NCBI GenBank assembly: GCA_002506085.1
Contig: DAWV01000008.1
Coordinates: forward strand, 81,628-145,627
DNA length: 64,000 nucleotides
Reading direction: 5' to 3'
Source of the DNA: Methanocorpusculaceae archaeon UBA425
GTDB lineage: Archaea; Halobacteriota; Methanomicrobia; Methanomicrobiales; Methanocorpusculaceae
The position numbers and the translations under genes were made by a program. Positions 8,124 to 17,688 of this stretch are shown here, in pieces. The first letter of the stretch is position 1; each line of letters begins with the position of its first letter. The notes beneath the pieces were generated by a model. The model searched no databases, was not told the origin of the DNA, and worked only from the letters and a program-made list of their open reading frames with translations.

Positions 8124-11100
8124 CTATCGGCTCACCCCGCTCTCCCGGATATTCCGCTCTGCGAGCAGCTTCGCCCGCTCCTCATCCATCTCCACCATCC
8201 TGACCTCATTCATATCCGCGAAATACAGACAGACCTCCGGCTCCGTCCCGAACATTTTCTTCGCCCACAGGAAATACACCGCAAGCTGCATCTCATATCT
8301 CTCCATCTCCTTATTCGACGGCTTACCTGTCTTATAATCGATAATCATCCGCCTGCCGTCCGCATACCTGACCAGCCGGTCGATAACACCATTCAGCGGC
8401 GTTCCCTCAAAAGAAAACGCCGCCTGCTGCTCGCAGACGCTTTGCACCGCATCCCGCATAACCGGCGACGCGAGAAACGCCGCATACTTACCTGCAAACT
8501 CGTCCGCAACCTCCATTGAAAAACCATACCGCTTTGCAACCAACGCCGCAGGCACCCCCGCGAACACCTCATGCAGAGCAGTCCCGCGAACCATACTCTC
8601 CCGCTGCTTCTCAGTAAGACCACCCTGCCGGGACGAAGCCGTCACTTTTCGAACCATCGGCTCCTCCTCCATCATCGTCACCGGCATATCCGTCCAATCT
8701 TCCGGAACCTCCGGACGGACACGGCATCTTTCATCCGGCTCCGCCGTGATTTCCGTAATCGGCACAGGCGGATGTTCATACCCCGCGATACCCGTATCAT
8801 ACATCTCCAGAAACGAGTTCGCCCCGGGACCCTTCGACCCGTTCGTTCCGCAAATCACCAGATGATCCCGTGCCCGCGTCATCCCCACATAAAAGAGCCG
8901 TTTCCGCTCCGCAAGCAGCTTCTCCTTCGCCTCAGGCGAAAGATACTCCTTCACAAACGTTTTCCCATCCTTCTCCCCCGGAAGCTTCAGCGAAATCCCG
9001 GCACCCAGCTTCTCATCGAAAATAAGATCGGGAACAGTCAGCATATTCTTATTCCCCGCAAAACAGAGAACAAGAACCGGAAACTCCAGACCCTTCGAAG
9101 AATGCACCGTCAGAATCTTCACACGATTATCCCGCTCATCAGTCACCACGCCCTCCCGCTCATCGAACTCCTCCTCCATACACGTATCCAGAACCGAAAC
9201 GAACTCATACACCGAAAACGGCCGGTTCCTTGAACGTGACCGGGCAATACCTATCAGCTTCTCCAGATTCGCCGCCGCCTCCCGCCCGAAGGAAAGCCCG
9301 CCGTACACCGTCAGAATCCCCGACTCGGCGATAACCCGGCGGAGGAACGGAACAAGCGGTTCCTGGCGAATCTCCTCATGCCAGCGGGCAAGGGTTTCGA
9401 CTGCCTGAAAAATCTTCGAATCGGCATGCGATGCCGCATAATCCTGCATGCGGTACATCAGATTTCGGCTCGAACCGGACGCCGCCCGGCAGATTTCGGC
9501 ATCCGAAATCCCGAACCAGGGCGATCTCAGGACACCGTAAAGCGGAACATCCTCCTCCGGATACACAATTGCCTTCAGGAGATTCAGAAAATCGAAAACC
9601 TCCTGCTTTGCATAGAAATTGCGTCCCTTCTCCTCCGTATAAGGAACAGAATACAACCCCAGGGCATGCCTGAGCTTATCCAGATGGGTATGCGCCTCGA
9701 TTAAAATCGCGACATCCCCGAACACCGCCGGGCGTGAGGAGCCGTCCTTCTCATAGACAGTCAGTTTTTCATGGATAATTGCATCATATATCCATGATGC
9801 GAGGACTTTCGCCTCATTAATCATCATCTTCACCATGTTCCCCTCCCCCGGAACTCTGATAAGAGTAACCGTCCCCGACTGCCCCTCCCGGTGGGCTGTG
9901 AGCCCGCCGTATCCTGCCTCCCAGATCTTCGTCGGGTTTGCGAAAACGGATTTAAACACATGATTTACCAGGTCCACGATTTCCGGGACCGTCCGGAAAC
10001 TCGTATCGAGTTCCACCGGGTCTTTAAGGAAAACCTTCCGGAATGCGTTGAAGCCCGAGACATCTGCCCCTCTGAACAGGTAAATCGACTGCTTTGCATC
10101 GCCGACGATAAACAGACGGTTGCTCTCCTTCGGGTCGCCGCAGAGAATTCTGACAATCTCTGTCTGGACCGGGTCATTATCCTGGACTTCATCAATAAGG
10201 ATATACCGGTATCTGGAGGTAAGCGCCTGTTGAATCTCCTCATTTCTGATGAGATTCCGGGTCTTTTTAATCAGGTCGTCAAAGTCGAGAACACCTCTCC
10301 GCTCCTTTTCCAACCGGACCTTTTCGTAAACCGCCCGGGTGATTTTCCCAAGAGCCTTCAGCACCAAAAGAACGACTTTTGTATTGCGGTCCCCGGCTGC
10401 CGGCATAATCGGAAGCGACACGAGAATCGTCCTGACGGCAGCGAAATAATCGAGAAGATATCCCGGAAGCGGCTTTTTTTCCGTCGGTGAGAGGTCTTTC
10501 GCAGCTTCATTCAGATATTTTTCAAGGTCTTTCTCCTCTGCCGTTCGTAACGCCGCCACATGACCCGCGAATTTGTACATTTTCGTGGTCTTCCCGTAGC
10601 CTGCCGCTTCAATCTCCTGAATAAGGGAGACTATTTTCGGATCACTGCAGATCCATTTCCGGATATAGCAGAGGATATCCTGCTTTGTTCCGGTCTTCAG
10701 AATAGCGGCAAATGTTTGGAATGCAGCATCCCCGGCAAATTTCGGGTTTTCTTCCATCTTCCGGATATATGCGTCCTGCCAGACAGAGAGAACTCTCTCT
10801 GGGCTCTCTTCGAGTCCGGCAAACCAGTCTTTACACTCGTCCCATTTGGAAAGCAGGATTCTGATGTTCTTGGTGATGGAGGACTCCGCGAGATAGTTGA
10901 ACAGCAGCACTACATCGGGGAAAAGTTCACCGGGGGGATGTTCGAGCATTCCCGTGATTGTGCCGGTTACAAGTTCATGGGTATCGAGCTCATCCATCAC
11001 GGAAAATCCGGCGTCGAGACCTGCCTCATAGGCGAACTCCTTCAGGAGAGACATGCAGAATCCGTGGAATGTGCTGATATTGCATCGCGAAAAGCTCTCC

Positions 11101-11357
11101 CAGACATCATGGAGGGATGGGTCAAGACGGAGTGCCTTTCCGATCTTCGTCCGCATCTCGGCGGCAGCCTTGTCCGTGTAGGTCAGAGCAAGAATGTCCC
11201 CGGCACCGGTCTTTTCCGTCTCGCGATGATATTGGAGCGAGGCAATATACCGTTTCGCCAGAAGGTAGGTCTTTCCGGTCCCGGCTCCGGCGGTGACGCA
11301 GACACTCAAATCCATTATGAGGGCTTCTTTCTGGGCATCGGTTAAGGAATCAGTCAT
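8124..11357 (-). CDS. AddA-like UvrD-type helicase with C-terminal RecB-type nuclease
   Basis: A 1077-residue protein. Superfamily 1 helicase with Walker A TAGAGTGKT (22-30), Walker B IDEVQD (388-393), a GDAKQSIYLFRGAD motif (about 417-430) and VKILTVHSSKGLEFP near 745. The C-terminus carries a RecB-family PD-(D/E)XK nuclease with IIDYKTGKP (Asp1007, Lys1009) and a following QLAVYFLW block. This is the AddA layout used in double-strand break end resection. It overlaps the AddB-like gene by 8 bases. Its last residues (GVSR) and stop are encoded by sequence identical to part of the hairpin repeats (8125-8140). Confidence 0.85.
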   Translation of the reverse strand: MTDSLTDAQKEALIMDLSVCVTAGAGTGKTYLLAKRYIASLQYHRETEKTGAGDILALTYTDKAAAEMRTKIGKALRLDPSLHDVWESFSRCNISTFHGFCMSLLKEFAYEAGLDAGFSVMDELDTHELVTGTITGMLEHPPGELFPDVVLLFNYLAESSITKNIRILLSKWDECKDWFAGLEESPERVLSVWQDAYIRKMEENPKFAGDAAFQTFAAILKTGTKQDILCYIRKWICSDPKIVSLIQEIEAAGYGKTTKMYKFAGHVAALRTAEEKDLEKYLNEAAKDLSPTEKKPLPGYLLDYFAAVRTILVSLPIMPAAGDRNTKVVLLVLKALGKITRAVYEKVRLEKERRGVLDFDDLIKKTRNLIRNEEIQQALTSRYRYILIDEVQDNDPVQTEIVRILCGDPKESNRLFIVGDAKQSIYLFRGADVSGFNAFRKVFLKDPVELDTSFRTVPEIVDLVNHVFKSVFANPTKIWEAGYGGLTAHREGQSGTVTLIRVPGEGNMVKMMINEAKVLASWIYDAIIHEKLTVYEKDGSSRPAVFGDVAILIEAHTHLDKLRHALGLYSVPYTEEKGRNFYAKQEVFDFLNLLKAIVYPEEDVPLYGVLRSPWFGISDAEICRAASGSSRNLMYRMQDYAASHADSKIFQAVETLARWHEEIRQEPLVPFLRRVIAESGILTVYGGLSFGREAAANLEKLIGIARSRSRNRPFSVYEFVSVLDTCMEEEFDEREGVVTDERDNRVKILTVHSSKGLEFPVLVLCFAGNKNMLTVPDLIFDEKLGAGISLKLPGEKDGKTFVKEYLSPEAKEKLLAERKRLFYVGMTRARDHLVICGTNGSKGPGANSFLEMYDTGIAGYEHPPVPITEITAEPDERCRVRPEVPEDWTDMPVTMMEEEPMVRKVTASSRQGGLTEKQRESMVRGTALHEVFAGVPAALVAKRYGFSMEVADEFAGKYAAFLASPVMRDAVQSVCEQQAAFSFEGTPLNGVIDRLVRYADGRRMIIDYKTGKPSNKEMERYEMQLAVYFLWAKKMFGTEPEVCLYFADMNEVRMVEMDEERAKLLAERNIRESGVSR
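8125..8140 (+). repeat. Solitary partial hairpin-repeat unit at the 3' end of the addA-like gene
   Basis: TATCGGCTCACCCCGC is identical to the right half of the commonest type-B hairpin in the arrays (loop, right stem arm and CCCGC tail). The left arm is absent or degenerate. It supplies the last codons of the AddA-like gene on the opposite strand; the stop codon is completed at 8124. Confidence 0.55.
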
Positions 11358-14115
11358 CGTTCACCTCTCTGAATGGAACGAACCGGCATATCCGTTTGTA
11401 GGGGCAGTATGCATCCGGGCATTCATACGCGGAAACCGGGGCACACTGTCCTTTTTTCATCATCCCGCGAATGGTCAGGCAGGTTTCCCTGGCAAGGTCA
11501 CGAATCTCCTCCAGATTTACCATCTGCTTTCCCCCGGAGAAATACCGGTTTTTATCAGATACCTCATCGTCCGAGATTTTGAGATAGGTCCCGGGTTTTG
11601 CCGTGAAACCTGTTTCCTGTGCGACCCCTTCGGTATAAAGCGGAATCTGCAGGGCTTTTCCCTCGATTAAATCCTTATGGGATTTCACGTTCCCGGTCTT
11701 GTAGTCGACGACCATGAACTCCCGGGTTCGTTCGTTTATCATGACCCGGTCCACGCGGCCCGATACCGTGAACTCTTCGTCACCTATCTTCGCTGTGACG
11801 TTTCGTTCAAGCCATTCTTCCGGCGTCCGGTATCCTTCATTATAGAATCCTATTTCCAGTCCGATGATTTTCTCAATACTGCTTTCCAGACCGCCTTCAC
11901 CAAGGTAGCCGTTTTGCATCGCCTGCCATGAGGGGGTTTTGATGTTTCTCTCCGCGAATTCCGCGATTACGATTTCCCGGAGGCAGGAGACCGCGTCGGT
12001 ATAGTTGTCCCGGGTCAGCGGTTTTTTGAACTCACGGAAAAACCGTTCCATTACTTTATGCATAACCGTGCCCGCGATGATTCTTTCCGAACTGAAATCC
12101 GCGGGATTTTCCAGACGAATGTGGTCGGTGAGATACCATTTGAACGGGCATTCTTTGTATCTTTCGAGCACGGTCGGTGCGAAATCCGTTTTTTCCCGGT
12201 ATGCTTCGGCAAATTCCGCGGCGAGTTCATCGTTCTCGAAGTTCGCGTCATAGATGCCCGGAGGACCTGTCCGGTCCGCGGTCTCGATGCCGATGATTGA
12301 GGCAGCGGTACGGAGGGAGGAGATGCCGAAAAGATCCGCACATTCCCGGGCTTTGCCTTCTGCAAGATAATTCCCGGCACGTTTCTGGTTTGCGGTCAGC
12401 GAGTGGGGGAAGAATGACGGAGAGGCTGGTTCGGGTTCGGCGAACCGGGTAAGATATGGTGATACGGTGAGGGTCCTCTCTCCGTCGGATGCCGGGCAGG
12501 AGAGGGTGAGTTCCTTTTCTGCCGTGAGCATGGCGGCATGGAAGTAATAGAGGCTCGAATCGAGCATGTTCTGGACACGGTCCGGCTGGATGCGTGCGGT
12601 TTCCCGGGCGTTCAGGAGTGGGATGGTCGCCTCGATTTTCGGGAGATTGTCGGATGAGAGACCGGTGATGAAGACATAGGGAATACGGGTTCCGGCAGCG
12701 GACCGGAGGTCTCCTGTGCGGAAGGCGTTTTCCGATTCAGGGTAGGAGATTTTTGTGGTTTTTTCGCAGAACCGGCAGAGCATGGAGTAAAAATCCCGGA
12801 TGGTGTATCTCCGGGAGGCAGGTGCGGTATGTTCGAGTTTGCCGAGCAGACGCAGAAATGCGTGACGGGCGGCTTCGTCCTGCGGTTTCATCTCCATGTC
12901 GGTCCAGCCGAGTTCGGACAGGTCGGTTCTGAGGGAGGCGCAGTGTTCCGCAAGGTTCGCGGTATGATGGAGATTCGCGTCAATACGGGAGATGAGCTGG
13001 TCGAGACTTGTCTGGAATGCGGCGGCGTGTGCCTTCTGCTTTTCAGAGTGACAGGCGGCGATGAGTGAGGGTCCGATGCCTGCCCAGGCTTTTCTGCCGC
13101 TTTCGGTTTTGGTGATGATGCCTGCTTTTTCCAGCATGCCGGCGGTGAGCTGGCTGGTGTCAAGATTGAAATAAGGGCTTTCGATGATGATTTTCAGGTC
13201 TTCGATGCCGAAATCGAAGGCGAATGCCGAAATCCAGGCGAGGGCGGAGCGGACAGGCGGGATATTTTCGATGGGGATGTCTTCTCCGGCGGTGAACCGG
13301 AGAGGCTGCCGGGTGTTTCCATAACGGACGCTGAAGTCGGGTGCGAGTTCGTCGAGGATTGGGAGGGTGGAGGTGAGGGAGGGGGTTAGAAGGGCGATGT
13401 CTTTTGGGCTGATGCCGGATTCGATGAGTGAGGAGATTTGTTCAAGGGTGGAACGCAGTTCGGTCAGGGTGTCGGGGTAAAGGGAGATACTTTTTGCCGA
13501 GGGAGGGAGAGTGGTCAGGTTTTCTGCGAGAGGGGGCAGGGTCCTGATTGCCCCCGGCAGGGAGAGGAGGAGGTTGGCGGCGAGAGGGGTCGGTTTGTAG
13601 AGCTGGTAACATATGACGGTGCCGATGTCGATTTCGGGAGCAAGGTCTGCGGCACGTTCTATGGCGAGGATAGAGTCACAGCTGTTTTCTTCTCTGCAGA
13701 AGGTTTCATACTGCAGGAATATTTCTTTCAGTGTGTCGTATTTCGGGGTGCCGGAGGGGAGGGTGAGCCGGTGGGTTTTGAGGGTGATGAAGAGGTTGAT
13801 GAGGTTTTCCGTTTCGGTGTCGGGGATGGTTTTCAGGTCCCGGACTTTTTTTGCGATTCCCGCGAAGAGGAGGTGCTGTTCTTCGGGGTCGATGATGCGG
13901 GTCGCGGGAGAGGCGGCAAAGAGGATGCTTCTCGCGAGTCCTTTGATGGTGGTGATGTGGTCGGGGAGGAGGGGGCCGCGTTCACGGAGGGTGCGTATTG
14001 CGGTATTTGCAAGATCGGTGTTTTCAAAGATGAGCCAGGTTCTAAACGGGTCGGTTTTGGCAAGGGAGGCGTATTCGGAGAGGACGGAGGAGAAGGTATC
14101 CATATGTGATTTCAT
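11350..14115 (-). CDS. AddB-like PD-(D/E)XK nuclease with iron-sulfur cysteines
   Basis: A 921-residue protein, partner of the overlapping AddA-like gene. The N-terminal half is a degenerate superfamily 1 helicase fold without a Walker A motif. The C-terminal nuclease has VSGRVDRV and VVDYKTGN (Asp804, Lys806). Cys656 (YKECPF) plus Cys899, Cys904 and Cys910 fit the four-cysteine pattern that in AddB holds a 4Fe-4S cluster around the nuclease. The complex should process broken DNA ends for recombination. Start ATG 14115; an internal ATG at 14103 is possible. AT-rich promoter-like sequence (ATTAAATAAT) lies just upstream. Confidence 0.8.
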   Translation of the reverse strand: MKSHMDTFSSVLSEYASLAKTDPFRTWLIFENTDLANTAIRTLRERGPLLPDHITTIKGLARSILFAASPATRIIDPEEQHLLFAGIAKKVRDLKTIPDTETENLINLFITLKTHRLTLPSGTPKYDTLKEIFLQYETFCREENSCDSILAIERAADLAPEIDIGTVICYQLYKPTPLAANLLLSLPGAIRTLPPLAENLTTLPPSAKSISLYPDTLTELRSTLEQISSLIESGISPKDIALLTPSLTSTLPILDELAPDFSVRYGNTRQPLRFTAGEDIPIENIPPVRSALAWISAFAFDFGIEDLKIIIESPYFNLDTSQLTAGMLEKAGIITKTESGRKAWAGIGPSLIAACHSEKQKAHAAAFQTSLDQLISRIDANLHHTANLAEHCASLRTDLSELGWTDMEMKPQDEAARHAFLRLLGKLEHTAPASRRYTIRDFYSMLCRFCEKTTKISYPESENAFRTGDLRSAAGTRIPYVFITGLSSDNLPKIEATIPLLNARETARIQPDRVQNMLDSSLYYFHAAMLTAEKELTLSCPASDGERTLTVSPYLTRFAEPEPASPSFFPHSLTANQKRAGNYLAEGKARECADLFGISSLRTAASIIGIETADRTGPPGIYDANFENDELAAEFAEAYREKTDFAPTVLERYKECPFKWYLTDHIRLENPADFSSERIIAGTVMHKVMERFFREFKKPLTRDNYTDAVSCLREIVIAEFAERNIKTPSWQAMQNGYLGEGGLESSIEKIIGLEIGFYNEGYRTPEEWLERNVTAKIGDEEFTVSGRVDRVMINERTREFMVVDYKTGNVKSHKDLIEGKALQIPLYTEGVAQETGFTAKPGTYLKISDDEVSDKNRYFSGGKQMVNLEEIRDLARETCLTIRGMMKKGQCAPVSAYECPDAYCPYKRICRFVPFREVNDD

Positions 14116-14171
14116 TGGGTGCGGAAATTATTTAATGTGTGGTTATTTTTGGGGGTAACTGAGATTTATAT

Positions 14172-14201
14172 GACAGCATCCCGAATCACCCGGACTCTGA
14201 T
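14172..14201 (+). repeat. Second copy of a 30-base intergenic element
   Basis: Matches 806-835 at about 26 of 30 positions, with the core AATCACCCGGACTCT identical. Both copies are intergenic, one ahead of the pilin operon and one in the gap upstream of the AddB-like gene. Role unknown. Confidence 0.5.
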
Positions 14202-14258
14202 GAATGTGACGAATTTCCCGGAGTGTACTTACTATAGATAGGAGTTATGAGGGTTTCC

Positions 14259-15074
14259 TCAATTCTGCCCGGGAGAGACCTGACCTGACTCTGTCAAAAC
14301 GACCCGCCAGCTTCTCCCGCCGAAAGTAAGGGTGTCCCAGACCGCGGTCTTCGAGACAGTCCCCGTTCCGGTATCTGCCGTATAAAGATATGTTGTCTCA
14401 CCCGAAGGGGTGGACGCGACCAGAGTTGTCATATTGAGGACGGACGCATAGTCCGGGTTCGTCAGAAGATTTACTCCGGCTTCCGACACATCCGGATCAT
14501 AAACCTGAACACCGTCCGTCTGCATAACCCAGAGATTATAACCGTCTTCGGAAATCTTCTGCTGTTCCGCACCGAACAGCCGGTACGGGTCAAAACTCAG
14601 ACTGATATACCCTGCATACTCTCCCCCGATTTCGACCGGCACTGATAAAAGATATGCCTCCATCCCGTTTTCGAGCTGCATGAACGGAGATACATACACA
14701 TCCTGATGCAGGAATGTCTCTTTATCCGGCGGGTAGCTGCTCAGATTACTCCCGAGAGCCCCGTGGATATTATCCGGATACACCGCCTGAACAATCCCTC
14801 TGTCATCAGCTATCAAAAGGTCATGTGTCAGTGACGTCCTCTGATAGAGCGTTGCGAGAACCTGCCGTCCGTTATCGGCGGTCGGGTTCTCTATGAATAG
14901 ATCCGCGGCGAGCTGTGCCTCTTGTGTTGTTGTATTCAGCCGGTCCGTTAGCGAATCTATCGTGTCCCGGAGAACTTCCTCACGGGTTGGGGTATCATCC
15001 ACGCATCCGGCGGACAAACAGAATGCGATAAGAAATGCCGCGACCGCGAACAGCAGAGGGATTTTCCGATTCAT
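14259..15074 (-). CDS. Lipoprotein with Cache-like sensor domain
   Basis: A 271-residue product. Signal peptide with lipobox LSAGC (Cys24), a helical segment (about 30-60, TIDSLTDRLNTTTQEAQ), then a PAS-like Cache fold: DLLIADDRGIVQAVYPDN (about 85-102), PVEIGGEYAGYISLSFDP and YNLWVMQTDGVQVYDPD. Cache domains bind small extracellular ligands. There is no cytoplasmic signalling domain, so this is a stand-alone ligand-binding lipoprotein rather than a complete receptor. Its stop lies 143 bases after the AddB-like start region; it is probably a separate transcript. Confidence 0.7.
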   Translation of the reverse strand: MNRKIPLLFAVAAFLIAFCLSAGCVDDTPTREEVLRDTIDSLTDRLNTTTQEAQLAADLFIENPTADNGRQVLATLYQRTSLTHDLLIADDRGIVQAVYPDNIHGALGSNLSSYPPDKETFLHQDVYVSPFMQLENGMEAYLLSVPVEIGGEYAGYISLSFDPYRLFGAEQQKISEDGYNLWVMQTDGVQVYDPDVSEAGVNLLTNPDYASVLNMTTLVASTPSGETTYLYTADTGTGTVSKTAVWDTLTFGGRSWRVVLTESGQVSPGQN

Positions 15075-15120
15075 AGTATCTACTCATCCGGGGAAGATAA
15101 TAATTTTATCGTGGAAAAAA

Positions 15121-16761
15121 TTATTCTTCCTTATTCTGCAGCGAATACCTGCGGGTCAGACTCTCCATCGTTTCAATCTCGGAGACGTCTTTATCATCCC
15201 GCAGCCTGATAAAACGCGGGAACCGGAGGGCATAGCCTGCCGCATAGTTTGTACTCTTCTGCAGTTCGGCATACCCTACCTCGAACACCACATCCTGCTC
15301 GAAGAAGACCGTCTTTCCCTTTTCGGAAATAATCCTGTCTTTGAATAAATCATACAGAGCGGCAAGCATTGAATCATCGATACCTGTGGCCACGCGGGAG
15401 ATTTCCAGAAGCCTGCCGGTCTCATCCTGACATGCGAGAAGGAAGGAGCCGAACATCTTCGCCCGCTTGCCTTCGCCCCACTCGGCTCCGATTACCACAA
15501 GGTCGATTGTGTCGACCTCCGGTTTGATTTTTATCCAGTATTTTCCGCGGTTTCCCGGAAGGTAAGGAGAATCAAGGACTTTCAGCATCATCCCTTCGTT
15601 TCCGCGGTCAAGAGATTCATGATAAAACGTCTCGAGTTCATCGACCGAGTCGCTCACAATCTGCGGGGCGACGTAATCGGTCAGCACTGATTCGAGAATC
15701 TCCCGGCGCCGGGTAAATGGCATGTCGATGAGAGTCTCCCCGTCGAGAACCAGGATATCGAACACCCGCGGACACAGAGTAATCGCATCCGCGGCGCCGC
15801 CAATGTCATGCTTTCTCCGGATTCTCCTGAGAACGGTCTGGAAAGGCATGGGTTTTCCATTCATCATTGCGATAACCTCCCCGTCAATGATGACATCGTG
15901 AGTTGTCGCCAGATTGAGCATCTCAACAACATCCGGGAGGGAAGCCGTCATATCCTCCAGCCGTCTGGAATAAATAGCAGCTTTCCCGTTGGCTTTATGG
16001 AACTGGAACCGGCTGCCGTCATATTTATTTTCGGCAGCGATTTTCCCGTGAGTCGCCACCATCGCGGAAATCGAGCCCTGTTGGGCGAGCATCATCTTCA
16101 CCGGGCGGAAGATTGTGATGTGAACATCAAAGAGACGTGCCGGGTCGGTTTTTGCGAGAACTGCCACCTGCCCCAGATCGTTCAGGGCCTGGTGGGCATG
16201 TTCGACCGTCTCCGGCAGGACGCCGAACGCTTTTGCGACCGCGTCCTTGACAACGCCTTCGCCGACGCCTATTCGCATCTCCTCGAGCATAAGACGGGCG
16301 AGATATCTTCCTTCAAGCGGGGTCGCGTTCGACAGAAGATACTGGGCGGACCGGAGCCTCTCCTGCTGGGTCCGTCGTCCCGAGGTCTTCGCCATCAGAA
16401 GAAAACGGTCATACACGTTAAGGAGGTTCAGTTCTTCCGAGAAGAACATGGTCTGTTCGCGTTTTTCGAGCAGGGTCTCGACGACTTTTCCGACATCGCC
16501 CGCATTATTTATTGCCGAGACAACATAACTCCGCTTTTTCCCGATAACGTAGGCGAGGGCATCATACAAAAGAGACGGACCGAACCCGAGTTTCTCGGAC
16601 GACCAGTCAGGGAAGAGCTTCCCCCGCATGAATCGTACGAATACCGGAAGCTCTTCTTCGGACAGATGAGGGAACTCTGCCGCCAGAATATCGGCGGTCT
16701 CAAGACGTCCGGGAATCTCCTCGATTTTTTTACAGATAGCTGCAAACTCGACAAACTGCAT
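15121..16761 (-). CDS. lig: ATP-dependent DNA ligase
   Basis: A 546-residue protein, about the normal length for archaeal ligase I. Nucleotidyltransferase motif I is ENKYDGSR with the adenylated Lys246. An N-terminal helical DNA-binding domain occupies about residues 1-220 (GEGVVKDAVAKAFG). Motif III is DVIIDGEV, motif IV GNEGMMLK, motif V YWIKIKPEVD, with an OB-fold domain at the C-terminus. It seals nicks during replication and repair. The start lies 8 bases beyond the stop of the MBL-fold gene upstream, so the two are probably one transcript. Confidence 0.95.
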   Translation of the reverse strand: MQFVEFAAICKKIEEIPGRLETADILAAEFPHLSEEELPVFVRFMRGKLFPDWSSEKLGFGPSLLYDALAYVIGKKRSYVVSAINNAGDVGKVVETLLEKREQTMFFSEELNLLNVYDRFLLMAKTSGRRTQQERLRSAQYLLSNATPLEGRYLARLMLEEMRIGVGEGVVKDAVAKAFGVLPETVEHAHQALNDLGQVAVLAKTDPARLFDVHITIFRPVKMMLAQQGSISAMVATHGKIAAENKYDGSRFQFHKANGKAAIYSRRLEDMTASLPDVVEMLNLATTHDVIIDGEVIAMMNGKPMPFQTVLRRIRRKHDIGGAADAITLCPRVFDILVLDGETLIDMPFTRRREILESVLTDYVAPQIVSDSVDELETFYHESLDRGNEGMMLKVLDSPYLPGNRGKYWIKIKPEVDTIDLVVIGAEWGEGKRAKMFGSFLLACQDETGRLLEISRVATGIDDSMLAALYDLFKDRIISEKGKTVFFEQDVVFEVGYAELQKSTNYAAGYALRFPRFIRLRDDKDVSEIETMESLTRRYSLQNKEE

Positions 16762-16769
16762 ATGTTCAC

Positions 16770-17612
16770 CTATACATGGAAACTGACAAGCCGGCGTTCA
16801 CGGTAATCCTGCAGCTGGTCACTGACATAGATTTCCGCCCCGTTTTCCCCGGCGGCTGCCCATGCGGATTCACGGGCAATATTCGGACGATTGTAATTCT
16901 CTGAGAGATGGGCAAGAGCGAAGATGCCGACATCAGCCGAGAGTTCCGCTATACATGCGGATGAATCCTCGTTTGAAAGATGCCCGTCATCCCGTATCCG
17001 GTCTTTCAGATATTTCGGATAGACATGAAGCACGCATTTGTTTCCCTGACAGTTCGCCCCGCAGGAACGGCAGAGTCCGCATTCAGGGAACCGGTCCGAT
17101 TTCATCGCCGCGGAACAGTAGTTACTTTCCAGAACCACGGCATCGCATGCGGAAAGGACCGTTTTCATGGTATCCGAGACTTTGTGGGTATCAAGACAGA
17201 TGCCGATTCGGGAATCCCCGTCATCGATGACGAATCCCGTGGGTTCCGCAGCATCATGATATGCCCGGAACGCGGTTATTTCGAGACCGCCTGCAATAAC
17301 CGGGATATGTTCCCGGCAGATGATTTTACCGGCAGAAGCGGGAATGATATTCCCCGAGACAAGGCTGTTCAGTGTCCCGCCGGATGCAAAAACCGGAACA
17401 TGAGCCGCTTTCAGAAACGCCTTCGCGGACCTGACATGGTCGGTGTGTTCGTGGGTCACACAAAGCCCGCGGAGATTTTCAGTATTCAGGCGCATACTTT
17501 GCAGTGTCCGCATGAGGTAGCCTAGTCCGGCATCAATGATGATCGAATCCGAATCGTTCCCGACATAGATACAATTTCCTTTACTGCCGCTCGCAAGAAG
17601 GACACAATCCAT
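16770..17612 (-). CDS. MBL-fold metallohydrolase (YycJ-like) with cysteine-rich insert
   Basis: A 280-residue metallo-beta-lactamase-fold protein. The metal-binding motif THEHTDH is at residues 53-59, FRAYHDAAEP near 115-124 supplies a further His, DTHK lies at 141-144 and a late GHLSNEDS block (210-217) is typical of the YycJ/WalJ group, some of which are exonucleases. Between them sits a compact insert with five cysteines in 16 residues (178, 181, 184, 188, 193), probably a zinc or iron-sulfur site. Adjacent to DNA ligase, consistent with a DNA-processing role, but the substrate is not evident. Confidence 0.8.
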   Translation of the reverse strand: MDCVLLASGSKGNCIYVGNDSDSIIIDAGLGYLMRTLQSMRLNTENLRGLCVTHEHTDHVRSAKAFLKAAHVPVFASGGTLNSLVSGNIIPASAGKIICREHIPVIAGGLEITAFRAYHDAAEPTGFVIDDGDSRIGICLDTHKVSDTMKTVLSACDAVVLESNYCSAAMKSDRFPECGLCRSCGANCQGNKCVLHVYPKYLKDRIRDDGHLSNEDSSACIAELSADVGIFALAHLSENYNRPNIARESAWAAAGENGAEIYVSDQLQDYRERRLVSFHV

Positions 17613-17688
17613 TAAACGATATTGGATTTACTAAGAGAAATACTCAGAGGAAAAAAGACGAAAAAAATATTTGGGTAACCCTTTCGGA

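Noticed and set aside
8571..9233. Arg/His-rich plus-strand frame of 220 codons
   Set aside because: Antisense to the AddA-like gene; biased composition typical of a shadow frame.
13438..14109. Gly/Glu-rich plus-strand frame of 223 codons
   Set aside because: Antisense to the AddB-like gene, which has conserved motifs and coupling.
14190..14240. C/D-box small RNA (TGATGA present at 14198)
   Set aside because: No matching CTGA D box or C'/D' pair at suitable spacing.
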